Positions 1 to 5,537 of a stretch of DNA of 5,537 nt are shown one piece after another. The translations under genes were made by a program, and so were the position numbers. The stretch's first letter is position 1. Each line of letters opens with the position of its first letter. The notes under the pieces are model-generated. The model was given only the letters and a program-made list of their open reading frames with translations. It was not told where the DNA came from and searched no databases. Source of the stretch: DATLBY01 sp035526665 (GTDB lineage: Bacteria; Acidobacteriota; Terriglobia; Bryobacterales; Bryobacteraceae); contig DATLBY010000255.1 of the NCBI GenBank assembly GCA_035526665.1, positions 1 to 5,537 on the forward strand, written 5' to 3'.

Positions 1-235
1 AGGCCGCAACACGTTGATCGGCCCGGGCATCTTCAATTGGGATGCATCCATTCTCAAAAATTTCACCACATTCGAAAGCCAATACCTCCAGTTCAGATTC
101 GAGGCTTTTAACGCGGCGAACCATCCGAACTGGAGCAATCCGAACACTGCGGTGACCTCGGGCGGATTCGGGTCTATCAGCAGCACGCGTACCAACATGC
201 GGCAACTACAACTCGCGCTTAAATATGTTTTTTAA
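1..235 (+). CDS. TonB-dependent receptor, Oar-like, C-terminal end (partial)
   Basis: This is the last 77 codons of a gene entering from the left; the frame is open from base 2 and stops with TAA at 233-235. The protein tail reads GRNTLIGPGIFNWDASILKNF, then FRFEAFNAANHPNW, a short SISSTRTNMRQLQLALK segment, and ends in YVF. This is the typical end of the large Oar-like TonB-dependent receptors (carboxypeptidase-regulatory-like N-terminus plus beta barrel) that are highly expanded in Acidobacteriota. The terminal aromatic residue fits the C-terminal signature of barrel proteins recognised by the Bam machinery. Family members sit in the outer membrane and import large substrates using TonB energy; the substrate cannot be told from this fragment. 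The plug and most of the barrel lie outside the window. An internal TTG at 14 is not a real start. Family assignment is fairly sure; the ligand is unknown. Confidence 0.85.
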   Translation, partial: GRNTLIGPGIFNWDASILKNFTTFESQYLQFRFEAFNAANHPNWSNPNTAVTSGGFGSISSTRTNMRQLQLALKYVF

Positions 236-277
236 CGCCGGTCCTCAACAATCGCCGAGCCAGGTTCTGATAGCCCT

Positions 278-1315
278 ATGACCCGGCGTTCTCTCTTATC
301 GGGCGGCCTCGCGCTCGCCCTCAGGCGTGAAAAGTTCGATCAGGCGGTGGGCCTCATCCAGCGCCAGGTGGATTCGGGTGTGGTCGCCGCCGCCGTCCTG
401 CGGGTGCAGAGCGGAGGCGAAACTTTTGCGAAGGCATTCGGAGCGGCCCCCTCTCCCAAGGCCGTTTTCCTGCTTGCCTCCATCACCAAACCGATGACCG
501 CCTCAGCCGTCATGGTCCTGGCGGACCGGAAAGAGTTGTCTATCGCGGATCCCGTCCAGAAATATATTCCCGAGTTCCGTGGCGGCGAGCGTGACCGCGT
601 CACCATTCGTCATCTGCTCACCCACACCTCCGGTCTCCCCGACATGCTCCCCCAAAACGAGGAGCTACGCAAACGGCATGCACCGCTGAAGAGCTTCGTG
701 GCGGGCGCATGCTCCACTCCTCTGCTTTTTTCTCCGGGGAAAAAAGTCAGCTACCAAAGCATGGGCATCCTGTTGGCCGCCGAAATCGTGGAACGGATTA
801 CCCGCAGGCGGTTGCCCGACTTTCTACAGGATCAGATTTTTCGCCCATTGGGAATGCGCGACACCTCGCTCGGTCTCGGCGGCCGCCCGCTCGCTGCTAC
901 GATGCAGTCCCAGGTGGATGACCCTACCAACTGGGACTGGAATAGTCCCTACTGGCGCAACCTGGCCGCGCCCTGGGGTGGCGCGCTGGCTCCTGCCGGA
1001 GACGTCAGCCGGCTGCTTCACTACTTTGCGGCGCCGGATCGCCCGGTGCTCCAGCCCGCCACAGTCCATGCCATGATCAGCAATCAAACTCCAGGCATGA
1101 ATCCTCCGTGGGGATTGGGCTGGAAGGTCGAGAAGGGATTCGGCAAAGAGTGTTCCAGCCGCACCTTCGGTCACTATGGGTCGACCGGCACGCTGGCCTG
1201 GCTCGACCCGGAAAAGAGCCTGAGCTTCGTCCTTTTGACCACCAAGCCCGCCGCAGTTTCGGAGAAGCTCTTGCTGGACCCGGTGTCCGACATTGTTTCC
1301 GAAGCGCGCCGTTAA
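278..1315 (+). CDS. Beta-lactamase family serine hydrolase (class C / esterase-like)
   Basis: The 345-residue protein has the penicillin-binding-protein/class C beta-lactamase fold. Visible motifs are the nucleophile motif S68-I-T-K71 (in LLASITKPMTA), the RHLLTHTSGLP block at 111-121 typical of this family, a Y159-Q-S161 element in place of the usual Y-x-N, and H299-Y-G301 (GHYGSTGT) in place of the KTG box. Such proteins act as esterases, D-amino-acid peptidases or beta-lactamase-like enzymes; the substrate is not predictable here, and clinical-type resistance should not be inferred. The length is normal for a single-domain member. ATG at 278 is the only usable start: the frame is open upstream to the receptor stop at 233-235 but has no ATG, GTG or TTG. 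No Shine-Dalgarno sequence is seen. The N-terminus MTRRSLLSGGLALAL resembles a Tat signal but runs straight into the mature domain without an obvious AxA cleavage site. It lies 42 bases after the receptor gene and could be co-transcribed with it. It converges on the esterase, with 3 bases between the stops. Confidence 0.9.
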   Translation: MTRRSLLSGGLALALRREKFDQAVGLIQRQVDSGVVAAAVLRVQSGGETFAKAFGAAPSPKAVFLLASITKPMTASAVMVLADRKELSIADPVQKYIPEFRGGERDRVTIRHLLTHTSGLPDMLPQNEELRKRHAPLKSFVAGACSTPLLFSPGKKVSYQSMGILLAAEIVERITRRRLPDFLQDQIFRPLGMRDTSLGLGGRPLAATMQSQVDDPTNWDWNSPYWRNLAAPWGGALAPAGDVSRLLHYFAAPDRPVLQPATVHAMISNQTPGMNPPWGLGWKVEKGFGKECSSRTFGHYGSTGTLAWLDPEKSLSFVLLTTKPAAVSEKLLLDPVSDIVSEARR

Positions 1316-1318
1316 AAA

Positions 1319-2266
1319 TTACATTTTCTTCTGGAAGAGCAGCGGTAGAAATTCCGCCAAATTCCGCCGCCACACCGTCCACGTATGCGCCCCGGACGTT
1401 TCTCGAAGCGTAGCGTGCACTTGTTGGGTATTTAAGAAATCCACAAAAGCTCGATTGAACTTGATCAGAGAGTCGTCCGCTCCGCAAGAAATGTAAAGGA
1501 GCCGGAGTTGCGAGTTGGCGCTTGCGCCCAGATTTGGGAACTGACCGAGCAGGTCCTGGCCTAAACCTCCTGAGCTGAACGCGCCGATGTATCCAAACCG
1601 GTCTGTGGCATTCAGACCCACGTAGAGCGATTCCGCTCCCCCCATCGATAGGCCGGCGATTGCGTGTCCAGTACGATCCTTGGACGCACGGTAATCCTTC
1701 TCGATTCGGGGCATCACCTCCCGGTACAATGCTTCTCTGAAACGGTCGAAGCTGCGCTGACGAAGTGCCGCGTCGCGAAACGCCTGGGTAGCGGGAGCAA
1801 CAATCGCGGGATCACCGTACCCCAGAGTCATCACCATTAACATGGGTTGGGCTTTACCCCGAGCGATTAGATTATCCAGAATCACATGAGCACGCCCTAC
1901 CGCGGTCCAGCCGCTGGCGTCGTCGCTGTAGCCGTGGAGTAAATAAAGCACCGGATAAAGCTGCTTCCTGGCTGGATCGTAGCCGGCCGGCGTATACACG
2001 TAATAATCGCGATCGTCCCCAACCACTTCTGAGTGATAGAAGTGGTGATGCAGCATGCCCCGGGCAGCGGCCGTCACCTCCCAGGGCAGGTTTTCACCTG
2101 GAACGTGTACCATGCTCTGCGGGCTCAAGAGATTCGGTTTAATCAGCGAATTTACCGGATCCATCATCGAAACCCCGTCCGTAACGAATGAATAGCCATC
2201 AAAGTCAGGAGCCAGAATATCCGTGGTCAGCGTCCAAATTCCCTGGTGCTTTTTGCATAGGGACAC
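1319..2266 (-). CDS. Esterase family protein (alpha/beta hydrolase, CE1/feruloyl-esterase-like), main part after frameshift
   Basis: This open frame (315 codons from a GTG at 2266) holds the end of an N-terminal E-set/CBM48-like domain (GIWTLTTDILAPDFDGYSFVTDG) and the whole catalytic domain. Within this frame, the oxyanion region is LLHGYSDDASGW at 109-120, the nucleophile elbow is G205-L-S207-M-G209, the likely acid is D264 or D265 in CGADDSL, and the histidine is H294 in GAHTWTVWR. These match secreted esterases of the carbohydrate esterase 1/Esterase D type, which release acyl groups such as ferulate or acetate from polysaccharides or act on related esters; the exact substrate is unknown. 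The GTG is probably not a true start: the signal peptide and first part of the E-set domain are encoded in the neighbouring frame up to the A5 run at 2250-2254. Removing one A gives a continuous protein of about 373 residues, a usual size, with the nucleophile at S265. The stop at 1319-1321 lies 3 bases from that of the convergent serine hydrolase. Confidence 0.85.
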   Translation of the reverse strand: MSLCKKHQGIWTLTTDILAPDFDGYSFVTDGVSMMDPVNSLIKPNLLSPQSMVHVPGENLPWEVTAAARGMLHHHFYHSEVVGDDRDYYVYTPAGYDPARKQLYPVLYLLHGYSDDASGWTAVGRAHVILDNLIARGKAQPMLMVMTLGYGDPAIVAPATQAFRDAALRQRSFDRFREALYREVMPRIEKDYRASKDRTGHAIAGLSMGGAESLYVGLNATDRFGYIGAFSSGGLGQDLLGQFPNLGASANSQLRLLYISCGADDSLIKFNRAFVDFLNTQQVHATLRETSGAHTWTVWRRNLAEFLPLLFQKKM

Positions 2267-2441
2267 GCGCGCCGGCTTCCCGGCTCAGAACTACCTCTTT
2301 TGCATTCGGACTTTGAAAGCGAAAGGTTACCCGTCCGTCGGGGTGCACTTCAGGAGAGATAACGCGGCGTGGCGCCGCAACTGGCTGTGCCAAGGCGGAC
2401 ACAGCGACTCCAATCAAGACGGCTAAGGTCGACCATTTCAT
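2205..2441 (-). CDS. Signal peptide and start of E-set domain of the frameshifted esterase (5' fragment)
   Basis: This is the 5' piece of the esterase gene. From the ATG at 2441 it begins MKWSTLAVLIGVAVSALAQ, a clear Sec signal peptide: a basic residue at 2, a hydrophobic core at 6-17, and probable cleavage after ALA at 18. The mature part, APRRVISPEVHPDGRVTFRFQSPNAKEVVLSREAGARVPMQK, is the first strands of an immunoglobulin-like E-set/CBM48 domain, the usual partner of CE1-type esterases. After PMQK the frame leaves homology, continues for 14 unrelated residues and stops at 2205-2207. The expected continuation (HQGIWTLTTD) is in the next frame. An in-frame ATG at 2450 would add three residues (MVD); I prefer 2441 because it gives a standard signal-peptide n-region. 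As sequenced, only a short exported fragment of 78-81 residues without catalytic residues would be made, unless the frame is corrected by slippage or the extra base is a sequencing error. Confidence 0.75.
   Translation of the reverse strand: MKWSTLAVLIGVAVSALAQPVAAPRRVISPEVHPDGRVTFRFQSPNAKEVVLSREAGARVPMQKAPGNLDADHGYSGS
2250..2254 (-). other. Single-base frameshift site (A5 run) in the esterase gene
   Basis: On the minus strand the run reads CCT ATG CAA AAA GCA in the signal-peptide frame (P-M-Q-K-A), while homologous sequence resumes as CAC CAG GGA ATT TGG (H-Q-G-I-W) in the frame one base forward. Deleting one A gives CAA AAG CAC CAG, restoring P-M-Q-K-H-Q-G-I-W without loss or gain of residues. 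So the sequence shows one extra A in a short homopolymer. A homopolymer error in the assembly and a recent real mutation are both plausible. A run of five A is short for efficient transcriptional slippage. Confidence 0.75.
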
Positions 2442-2455
2442 GTCGACCATTTCAT
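2428..2455. repeat. Perfect 14-bp tandem duplication spanning the esterase start codon
   Basis: The unit GTCGACCATTTCAT occurs twice with no gap, at 2428-2441 and 2442-2455. On the minus strand each copy begins ATGAAATGGTCGAC, so the codons for Met-Lys-Trp-Ser are duplicated. The upstream copy, starting at 2455, is out of frame with the gene and reads only MKWST before a TGA at 2440-2438 that overlaps the ATG at 2441 as ATGA. The downstream copy opens the real signal peptide. The arrangement looks like a small replication-slippage duplication that left a five-codon leader reading frame joined to the gene start. Confidence 0.9.
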
Positions 2456-2487
2456 ATTGCTAATTGTGTCAAATCGAATCGAGAAAC

Positions 2488-2537
2488 GCTGGTGAGAATT
2501 CCCAATAACTCTTTGTGCTACACTAGTTCTCAGCAGT
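2488..2537 (+). promoter_or_regulatory. Possible promoter of the helicase gene, flanked by an inverted repeat
   Basis: In the divergent spacer between esterase and helicase, TG at 2516-2517 followed by TACACT at 2519-2524 fits an extended -10 element reading toward the helicase. There is no good -35 hexamer at normal spacing (GAATTC at 2496-2501). Around it, GCTGGTGAGAA at 2488-2498 and TTCTCAGCAGT at 2527-2537 form an inverted repeat with 9 of 11 positions complementary, including a perfect TGAGAA/TTCTCA core. This could be an operator or chance. If transcription starts near 2531, the helicase mRNA would carry a leader of about 70 bases. No other feature is seen in 2456-2603. Confidence 0.3.
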
Positions 2538-2603
2538 AGCTTCTTAGGTAACCTCGAGCAAATCCTGCCGTTCGTTTTCTGAATCGTTTCTGCACAAATA
2601 TTA

Positions 2604-3740
2604 ATGAAAACTTTCACGGAACTATCTTTGTCCCGCCCTCTGCAAGAGCGTCTTGCTGCGGGCAAATTCACTATTCCCACGCCCGTCCAGGCTCTTGCCA
2701 TACCCCCAGCACTTGAGGGGAAGGACGTGCTCGCCACTGCCCAGACCGGCACCGGCAAGACCCTCGCATTCCTGATTCCCATGCTGGAACGGCTGCGAGC
2801 GGTAAACACTCCTGGTATTGCAGCCTTGATCCTGGTACCTACGCGGGAACTTGCTATGCAGGCCGTCGATACATGGAAAACTATTAGAACCAAAGGAGAT
2901 CCTGAAGCCGCTCTGGTTGTTGGAGGGCTTTCGGAAGGGCCGCAGCTACAGGCAATTCGCCGTGGCGCGCGCGTCCTCATCGCCACTCCGGGCCGCCTGG
3001 AGGATTATGTCGGCCGCAAGCTGGTGAAGCTCAATACGGTCAGCATTCTTGTCCTGGATGAGGCTGACCGCATGCTCGATATGGGTTTTCTGCCGGCCAT
3101 TAAGCGGATCGCTGCGGCAGTTCCGCGTGAGCGCCAGACCCTCTGTTTCTCCGCCACCCTGGAAGCCTCCGTGGCGAAACTGGTAAAAGATTACATGCGC
3201 GATCCGGTGCGCATCGAGGTCGGCTCCATATCCAAGCCCTCCGAACGTGTCAAGCTGCAGATGTTTGAAGTGCCGCAGGATAAAAAACTCGGACTTCTGC
3301 GCAGATTGATCGAATCAGAGAACGGCAGCCTTCTGGTGTTTGCTCGCACCAAGCATGGTACTGAGAAACTGGCGAAAAAACTCGCTCGTGGTGGTATCGA
3401 CGCCGCGATGATTCACGGGGATCGCTCGCAGTCGCAGCGGACTGCGGCGCTTCACGGATTTCAGCAAGGCAAGTTCCGGGTGTTGGTCGCTACCGATGTG
3501 GCCGCGCGTGGAATTCACGTCAACAATATCGCGCACGTGGTGAACTACGACCTGCCGCAGGTCCCCGAGGATTTTATTCACCGTGTGGGAAGAACGGGCC
3601 GCGCTGCCGAAAAGGGTACTGCGTGGACCTTTGCTACCCGTCAAGAAGCCGGCGACATCCGCCGCATCGAGCGCACTCTGAACATTCGGCTCGAGCGTCT
3701 GAAGCTGGATCCCACGATCCTGGCCGAAGTTACCCAGTAA
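2604..3740 (+). CDS. DEAD-box ATP-dependent RNA helicase (RhlE/DbpA-like core)
   Basis: The 378-residue protein carries the full set of DEAD-box motifs in order: Q motif (F4 and PTPVQ at 25-29), motif I ATAQTGTGKT at 44-53, Ia PTREL at 79-83, GG at 107-108, Ib TPGR at 128-131, motif II D152-E-A-D155, motif III SAT at 183-185, motif IV LLVFARTK at 243-250, motif V ATDVAARGIHV at 296-306, and motif VI HRVGRTGR at 326-333. Such enzymes unwind short RNA duplexes with ATP and serve ribosome assembly, mRNA turnover or cold adaptation in the cytoplasm. It is a near-minimal helicase: after the second RecA domain there is only a short tail ending in TILAEVTQ, without the basic, RGG-rich or RNA-binding extension that distinguishes RhlE, CsdA or DbpA. 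No specific symbol is therefore given. ATG at 2604 gives a normal start just before the Q motif. No Shine-Dalgarno sequence precedes it; the upstream bases are AT-rich. It is divergent from the esterase and followed by a hairpin. Confidence 0.96.
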   Translation: MKTFTELSLSRPLQERLAAGKFTIPTPVQALAIPPALEGKDVLATAQTGTGKTLAFLIPMLERLRAVNTPGIAALILVPTRELAMQAVDTWKTIRTKGDPEAALVVGGLSEGPQLQAIRRGARVLIATPGRLEDYVGRKLVKLNTVSILVLDEADRMLDMGFLPAIKRIAAAVPRERQTLCFSATLEASVAKLVKDYMRDPVRIEVGSISKPSERVKLQMFEVPQDKKLGLLRRLIESENGSLLVFARTKHGTEKLAKKLARGGIDAAMIHGDRSQSQRTAALHGFQQGKFRVLVATDVAARGIHVNNIAHVVNYDLPQVPEDFIHRVGRTGRAAEKGTAWTFATRQEAGDIRRIERTLNIRLERLKLDPTILAEVTQ

Positions 3741-3753
3741 GCCGTTTGCTTTA

Positions 3754-3789
3754 TTCATGCAGTGGCGCCTCAAGGCTCCGCTGCATGAA
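3754..3789 (+). terminator. Strong hairpin after the helicase gene, possible terminator
   Basis: Arms 3754-3769 and 3774-3789 pair over 16 positions around a TCAA loop. The outer nine pairs (TTCATGCAG/CTGCATGAA) are perfect; inside there is one T-G wobble (3763/3780) and one C-T mismatch (3766/3777). It starts 13 bases after the helicase stop. No T-tract follows on either strand, so it is not a textbook intrinsic terminator. It may end or protect the helicase mRNA 3' end, or serve as an operator, since the right arm ends immediately before a -10 element. Confidence 0.5.
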
Positions 3790-3790
3790 A

Positions 3791-3796
3791 TATACT
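3791..3796 (+). promoter_or_regulatory. Probable -10 element (TATACT) of the DUF1549/DUF1553 gene
   Basis: TATACT differs from the -10 consensus at one position and lies in the 64-base spacer upstream of the last gene, 8 bases before the ATG at 3805. A start of transcription about 7 bases downstream would fall at about 3803, giving an mRNA with almost no leader; this agrees with the absence of a Shine-Dalgarno sequence. The position for a -35 box (about 3768-3773, CCTCAA, in the hairpin loop region) does not match consensus. Confidence 0.4.
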
Positions 3797-3804
3797 CAGT
3801 GTAA

Positions 3805-5537
3805 ATGTTGCGAATCGCACTGATCTGTCTGTTTGCCTGCATCGCCCCCGCACAGACCCCCGATTTTGCCCGGGACGTTCATCCTATCCTGGTCGCCCGC
3901 TGCGCTGGCTGCCACACGGGAGCGAAAGCGCAAGCGAACCTGGCCCTCAACACCCGCGCTGAAATTCTCAAAGGTGGCGTCAACGGTCCCTCGGTAGTTC
4001 CCGGATCGCCGGCCGCCAGCCTGCTCATCCAACGAATAACCGGACGCAAATTACCTCTCATGCCCCTGGGAGGCGACCCCCTGACCGCCGCTGAAATCCG
4101 CATCCTCGAGCAATGGATTGAGAAGGGAGCAGCCGGCGCAGACGGTCCCGCCGTAGCCGCCCGCACCGTGCCTTTGCGGCCTCGCCGCCCGGCGCTGAGT
4201 TCTATCGACGCCATTCTCTCGGAATATTTCCGCCGTCATTCCATTCAACCGCAGACGCCGGTGAGCGACGCCGTCTTTGCGCGGCGCGCCTATTTGGACC
4301 TTTGGGGTCTGCTCCCGACCCCGGGGCAACTGGATGCTTTTCTCAAAAATCCCGCGAAGGACAAACATTCGGTTCTTATTCAAAATCTGCTGGCAAACCG
4401 GCGCAACTATGCGGAACACTGGGTCAGCTTTTGGAACGACCTGCTTCACAACGACGAGGGCGTCTCTTACATTGGCGAGCGCAAAAGCATTACGCCCTGG
4501 CTTCTGAAGGCGCTGGAAGAAAACACCCCCTACAATCAGTTCGTCGCTTCCCTGCTGAACCCCGTCAAACCTGAAGATCCGGCCGGCTTCGTGATCGGCG
4601 TGAACTGGCGCGGGGACGTAAACGCGAGCCAGACCCCGATTATGCAGGCCGCTCAGAACAGCGCGCAGGTTTTTCTCGGCGTCAACCTGAAGTGCAACTC
4701 CTGTCATGACAGTTTCATCAGCAGCTGGAAACTGAAAGACGCCTATGGGCTTGCCAGCTTCTTTTCCAAAGAGAAGCTGGAGCTGGTCCGCTGCGATGTG
4801 AAGACCGGCCAAACGGCTGAATTGAAATTCCTGTACCCCGAGCTTGGTAGCGTCAGCCCCGATGCCACTCTCACCGAGCGGCAGGCGGCGGCAGCGCGCC
4901 TGTTTACCTCCCCGGAAAACGGCCGGTTTACCCGGACGTTCGTCAATCGCATTTGGCGACGGCTGTTGGGGCGCGGCATTGTCGAGCCCGCCGACGACAT
5001 GGACGCCCAACCCTGGAGTGAGGATCTGCTGGACTTCCTGGCCGTGGACTTCGCCGACCATAATTACGACGTTCAATACCTGCTTACCCGGATCATGACC
5101 TCATCCGCCTACCGGCTGCCGCCAGATCCGGTGGTTGCCGCCCGCGACAAATCGTTCGTGTTTCGAGGGCCGCAGTTCCGCCGTCTGGAAGCCGAGCAGT
5201 TTGCCGATGCCGTCTCCTCCATCACCGGCGAGTGGCGGGTCAGCCTGACCCGAAACGGAACCCCCGGCGAGTATAGCCGCGAATGGCGGCTGAAATCGAG
5301 TTCGCTCTCGCGCGCTCTCGGCCGTCCGATCCGCGACTTGGCGGTAACCGAACGACTGGTGGAACCAAATACGCTGCAAACGCTCGAATTGGTCAACGGA
5401 AATGCGCTCGCGTCGCTGCTCAAGGTCGGTGCACAGCGGCTGCTCGGCCAGGCGGAGCGGGTGCCCCAAAATGTTTACGATTCCGGAGTTTTTCGCGCGG
5501 AGATGCCCCCTGTCGACATCGATATTCGGGGTGTAAA
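3805..5537 (+). CDS. Secreted planctomycete-type cytochrome c / DUF1549 / DUF1553 (PSD1) protein, 3' end outside the window
   Basis: The frame is open from ATG 3805 to the window edge (577 codons so far). Residues 1-16 (MLRIALICLFACIAPA) form a Sec signal peptide, with probable cleavage before Q17. A cytochrome c-like domain (PSCyt1 type) follows, with the heme-attachment motif C33-A-G-C36-H37 and M86 (LPLMPLGG) as a likely distal ligand. DUF1549 spans about 133-325 (SIDAILSEYF, RRAYLDLWGLLPTPGQLDAFL) and holds a second CxxCH, C297-N-S-C300-H301, in KCNSCHDSFISSWKLKDAYGLASFF. DUF1553/PSD1 starts near 365 (FTRTFVNRIWRRLLGRGIVEP at 375-395) and includes EAEQFADAV and LQTLELVNGNA. Such proteins are exported and abundant in Planctomycetota, Verrucomicrobiota and Acidobacteriota; their reaction is unproven, though links to surface polysaccharide use or redox chemistry have been proposed. 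A DUF1501 gene often follows but would be outside the window. The last residues (EMPPVDIDIRGV) hint at an extra C-terminal domain. The antisense frame at 5076-4051 is a shadow. Confidence 0.92.
   Translation, partial: MLRIALICLFACIAPAQTPDFARDVHPILVARCAGCHTGAKAQANLALNTRAEILKGGVNGPSVVPGSPAASLLIQRITGRKLPLMPLGGDPLTAAEIRILEQWIEKGAAGADGPAVAARTVPLRPRRPALSSIDAILSEYFRRHSIQPQTPVSDAVFARRAYLDLWGLLPTPGQLDAFLKNPAKDKHSVLIQNLLANRRNYAEHWVSFWNDLLHNDEGVSYIGERKSITPWLLKALEENTPYNQFVASLLNPVKPEDPAGFVIGVNWRGDVNASQTPIMQAAQNSAQVFLGVNLKCNSCHDSFISSWKLKDAYGLASFFSKEKLELVRCDVKTGQTAELKFLYPELGSVSPDATLTERQAAAARLFTSPENGRFTRTFVNRIWRRLLGRGIVEPADDMDAQPWSEDLLDFLAVDFADHNYDVQYLLTRIMTSSAYRLPPDPVVAARDKSFVFRGPQFRRLEAEQFADAVSSITGEWRVSLTRNGTPGEYSREWRLKSSSLSRALGRPIRDLAVTERLVEPNTLQTLELVNGNALASLLKVGAQRLLGQAERVPQNVYDSGVFRAEMPPVDIDIRGV

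Noticed and set aside
278..1315. Serine hydrolase as an antibiotic-resistance beta-lactamase
   Set aside because: Only the general SxxK fold is evident; the Y-x-N and KTG boxes are replaced by YQS and HYG, which is typical of esterase/peptidase-like members.
1316..1318. Terminator between the convergent serine hydrolase and esterase genes
   Set aside because: Only three bases separate the stops and I found no convincing stem-loop with a T-tract across the junction.
1349..1368. 10-bp direct repeat AAATTCCGCC in tandem near the esterase 3' end
   Set aside because: It encodes the expected C-terminal WRRNLAEF residues in frame, so it looks like chance codon similarity and not a disruptive duplication.
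2467..2472. TTGACA on the minus strand upstream of the esterase start
   Set aside because: A perfect -35 hexamer, but no acceptable -10 lies 16-18 bases downstream; that position falls inside the duplicated coding start.
2438..2986. Minus-strand open frame of 182 codons across the helicase start and divergent spacer
   Set aside because: Composition is Arg/Ser-rich and it overlaps the conserved helicase motifs antisense; nothing supports it as a gene.
3315..3842. Minus-strand open frame of 175 codons opposite the helicase C-terminus
   Set aside because: It crosses the hairpin spacer and mirrors helicase motifs V and VI; no independent coding evidence.
4051..5076. Long antisense open frame (341 codons, minus strand) opposite the DUF1549/DUF1553 gene
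   Set aside because: Its protein has no recognisable domain. The plus strand over the same bases encodes a clear multi-domain protein, so the open frame is a codon-usage shadow in GC-rich DNA.

Overview
The window looks like ordinary chromosome of an Acidobacteriota member, probably of the Solibacter/Bryobacter type. This is inferred from three things: the Oar-like TonB-dependent receptor tail at the left edge, the cytochrome-plus-DUF1549-plus-DUF1553 protein at the right edge (a class abundant in Planctomycetota, Verrucomicrobiota and Acidobacteriota), and the fairly GC-rich composition with tightly packed genes. No tRNA, rRNA, CRISPR array, insertion sequence or phage gene is visible, and no stretch over 300 bases lacks a gene.

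Layout, left to right. Positions 1-235 (+) are the C-terminal end of an outer-membrane TonB-dependent receptor. Positions 278-1315 (+) encode a beta-lactamase-fold serine hydrolase. Only 3 bases away, on the opposite strand (2441 down to 1319), lies a secreted alpha/beta-hydrolase esterase whose reading frame is broken by one extra base in an A5 run at 2250-2254. Its start codon lies in a perfect 14-bp tandem duplication. A 148-base divergent spacer (2456-2603) separates it from a compact DEAD-box RNA helicase (2604-3740, +). A strong hairpin (3754-3789) follows. A good -10 hexamer then sits 8 bases before the start of the last gene (3805 to the right edge, +), a secreted c-type-cytochrome/DUF1549/DUF1553 protein that runs out of the window.

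The genes do not form one obvious pathway. The receptor, the two hydrolases and the DUF1549/DUF1553 protein fit a life style of scavenging polymers and esters at the cell surface, while the helicase is a housekeeping RNA-remodelling gene. Orientations (+, +, -, +, +) and the spacers argue for mostly separate transcription units. I see no convincing new multi-gene system. The points most worth a second look are the frameshifted esterase, its duplicated start region, the hairpin with a possible near-leaderless start of the last gene, and a possible extra domain beginning at the right edge.
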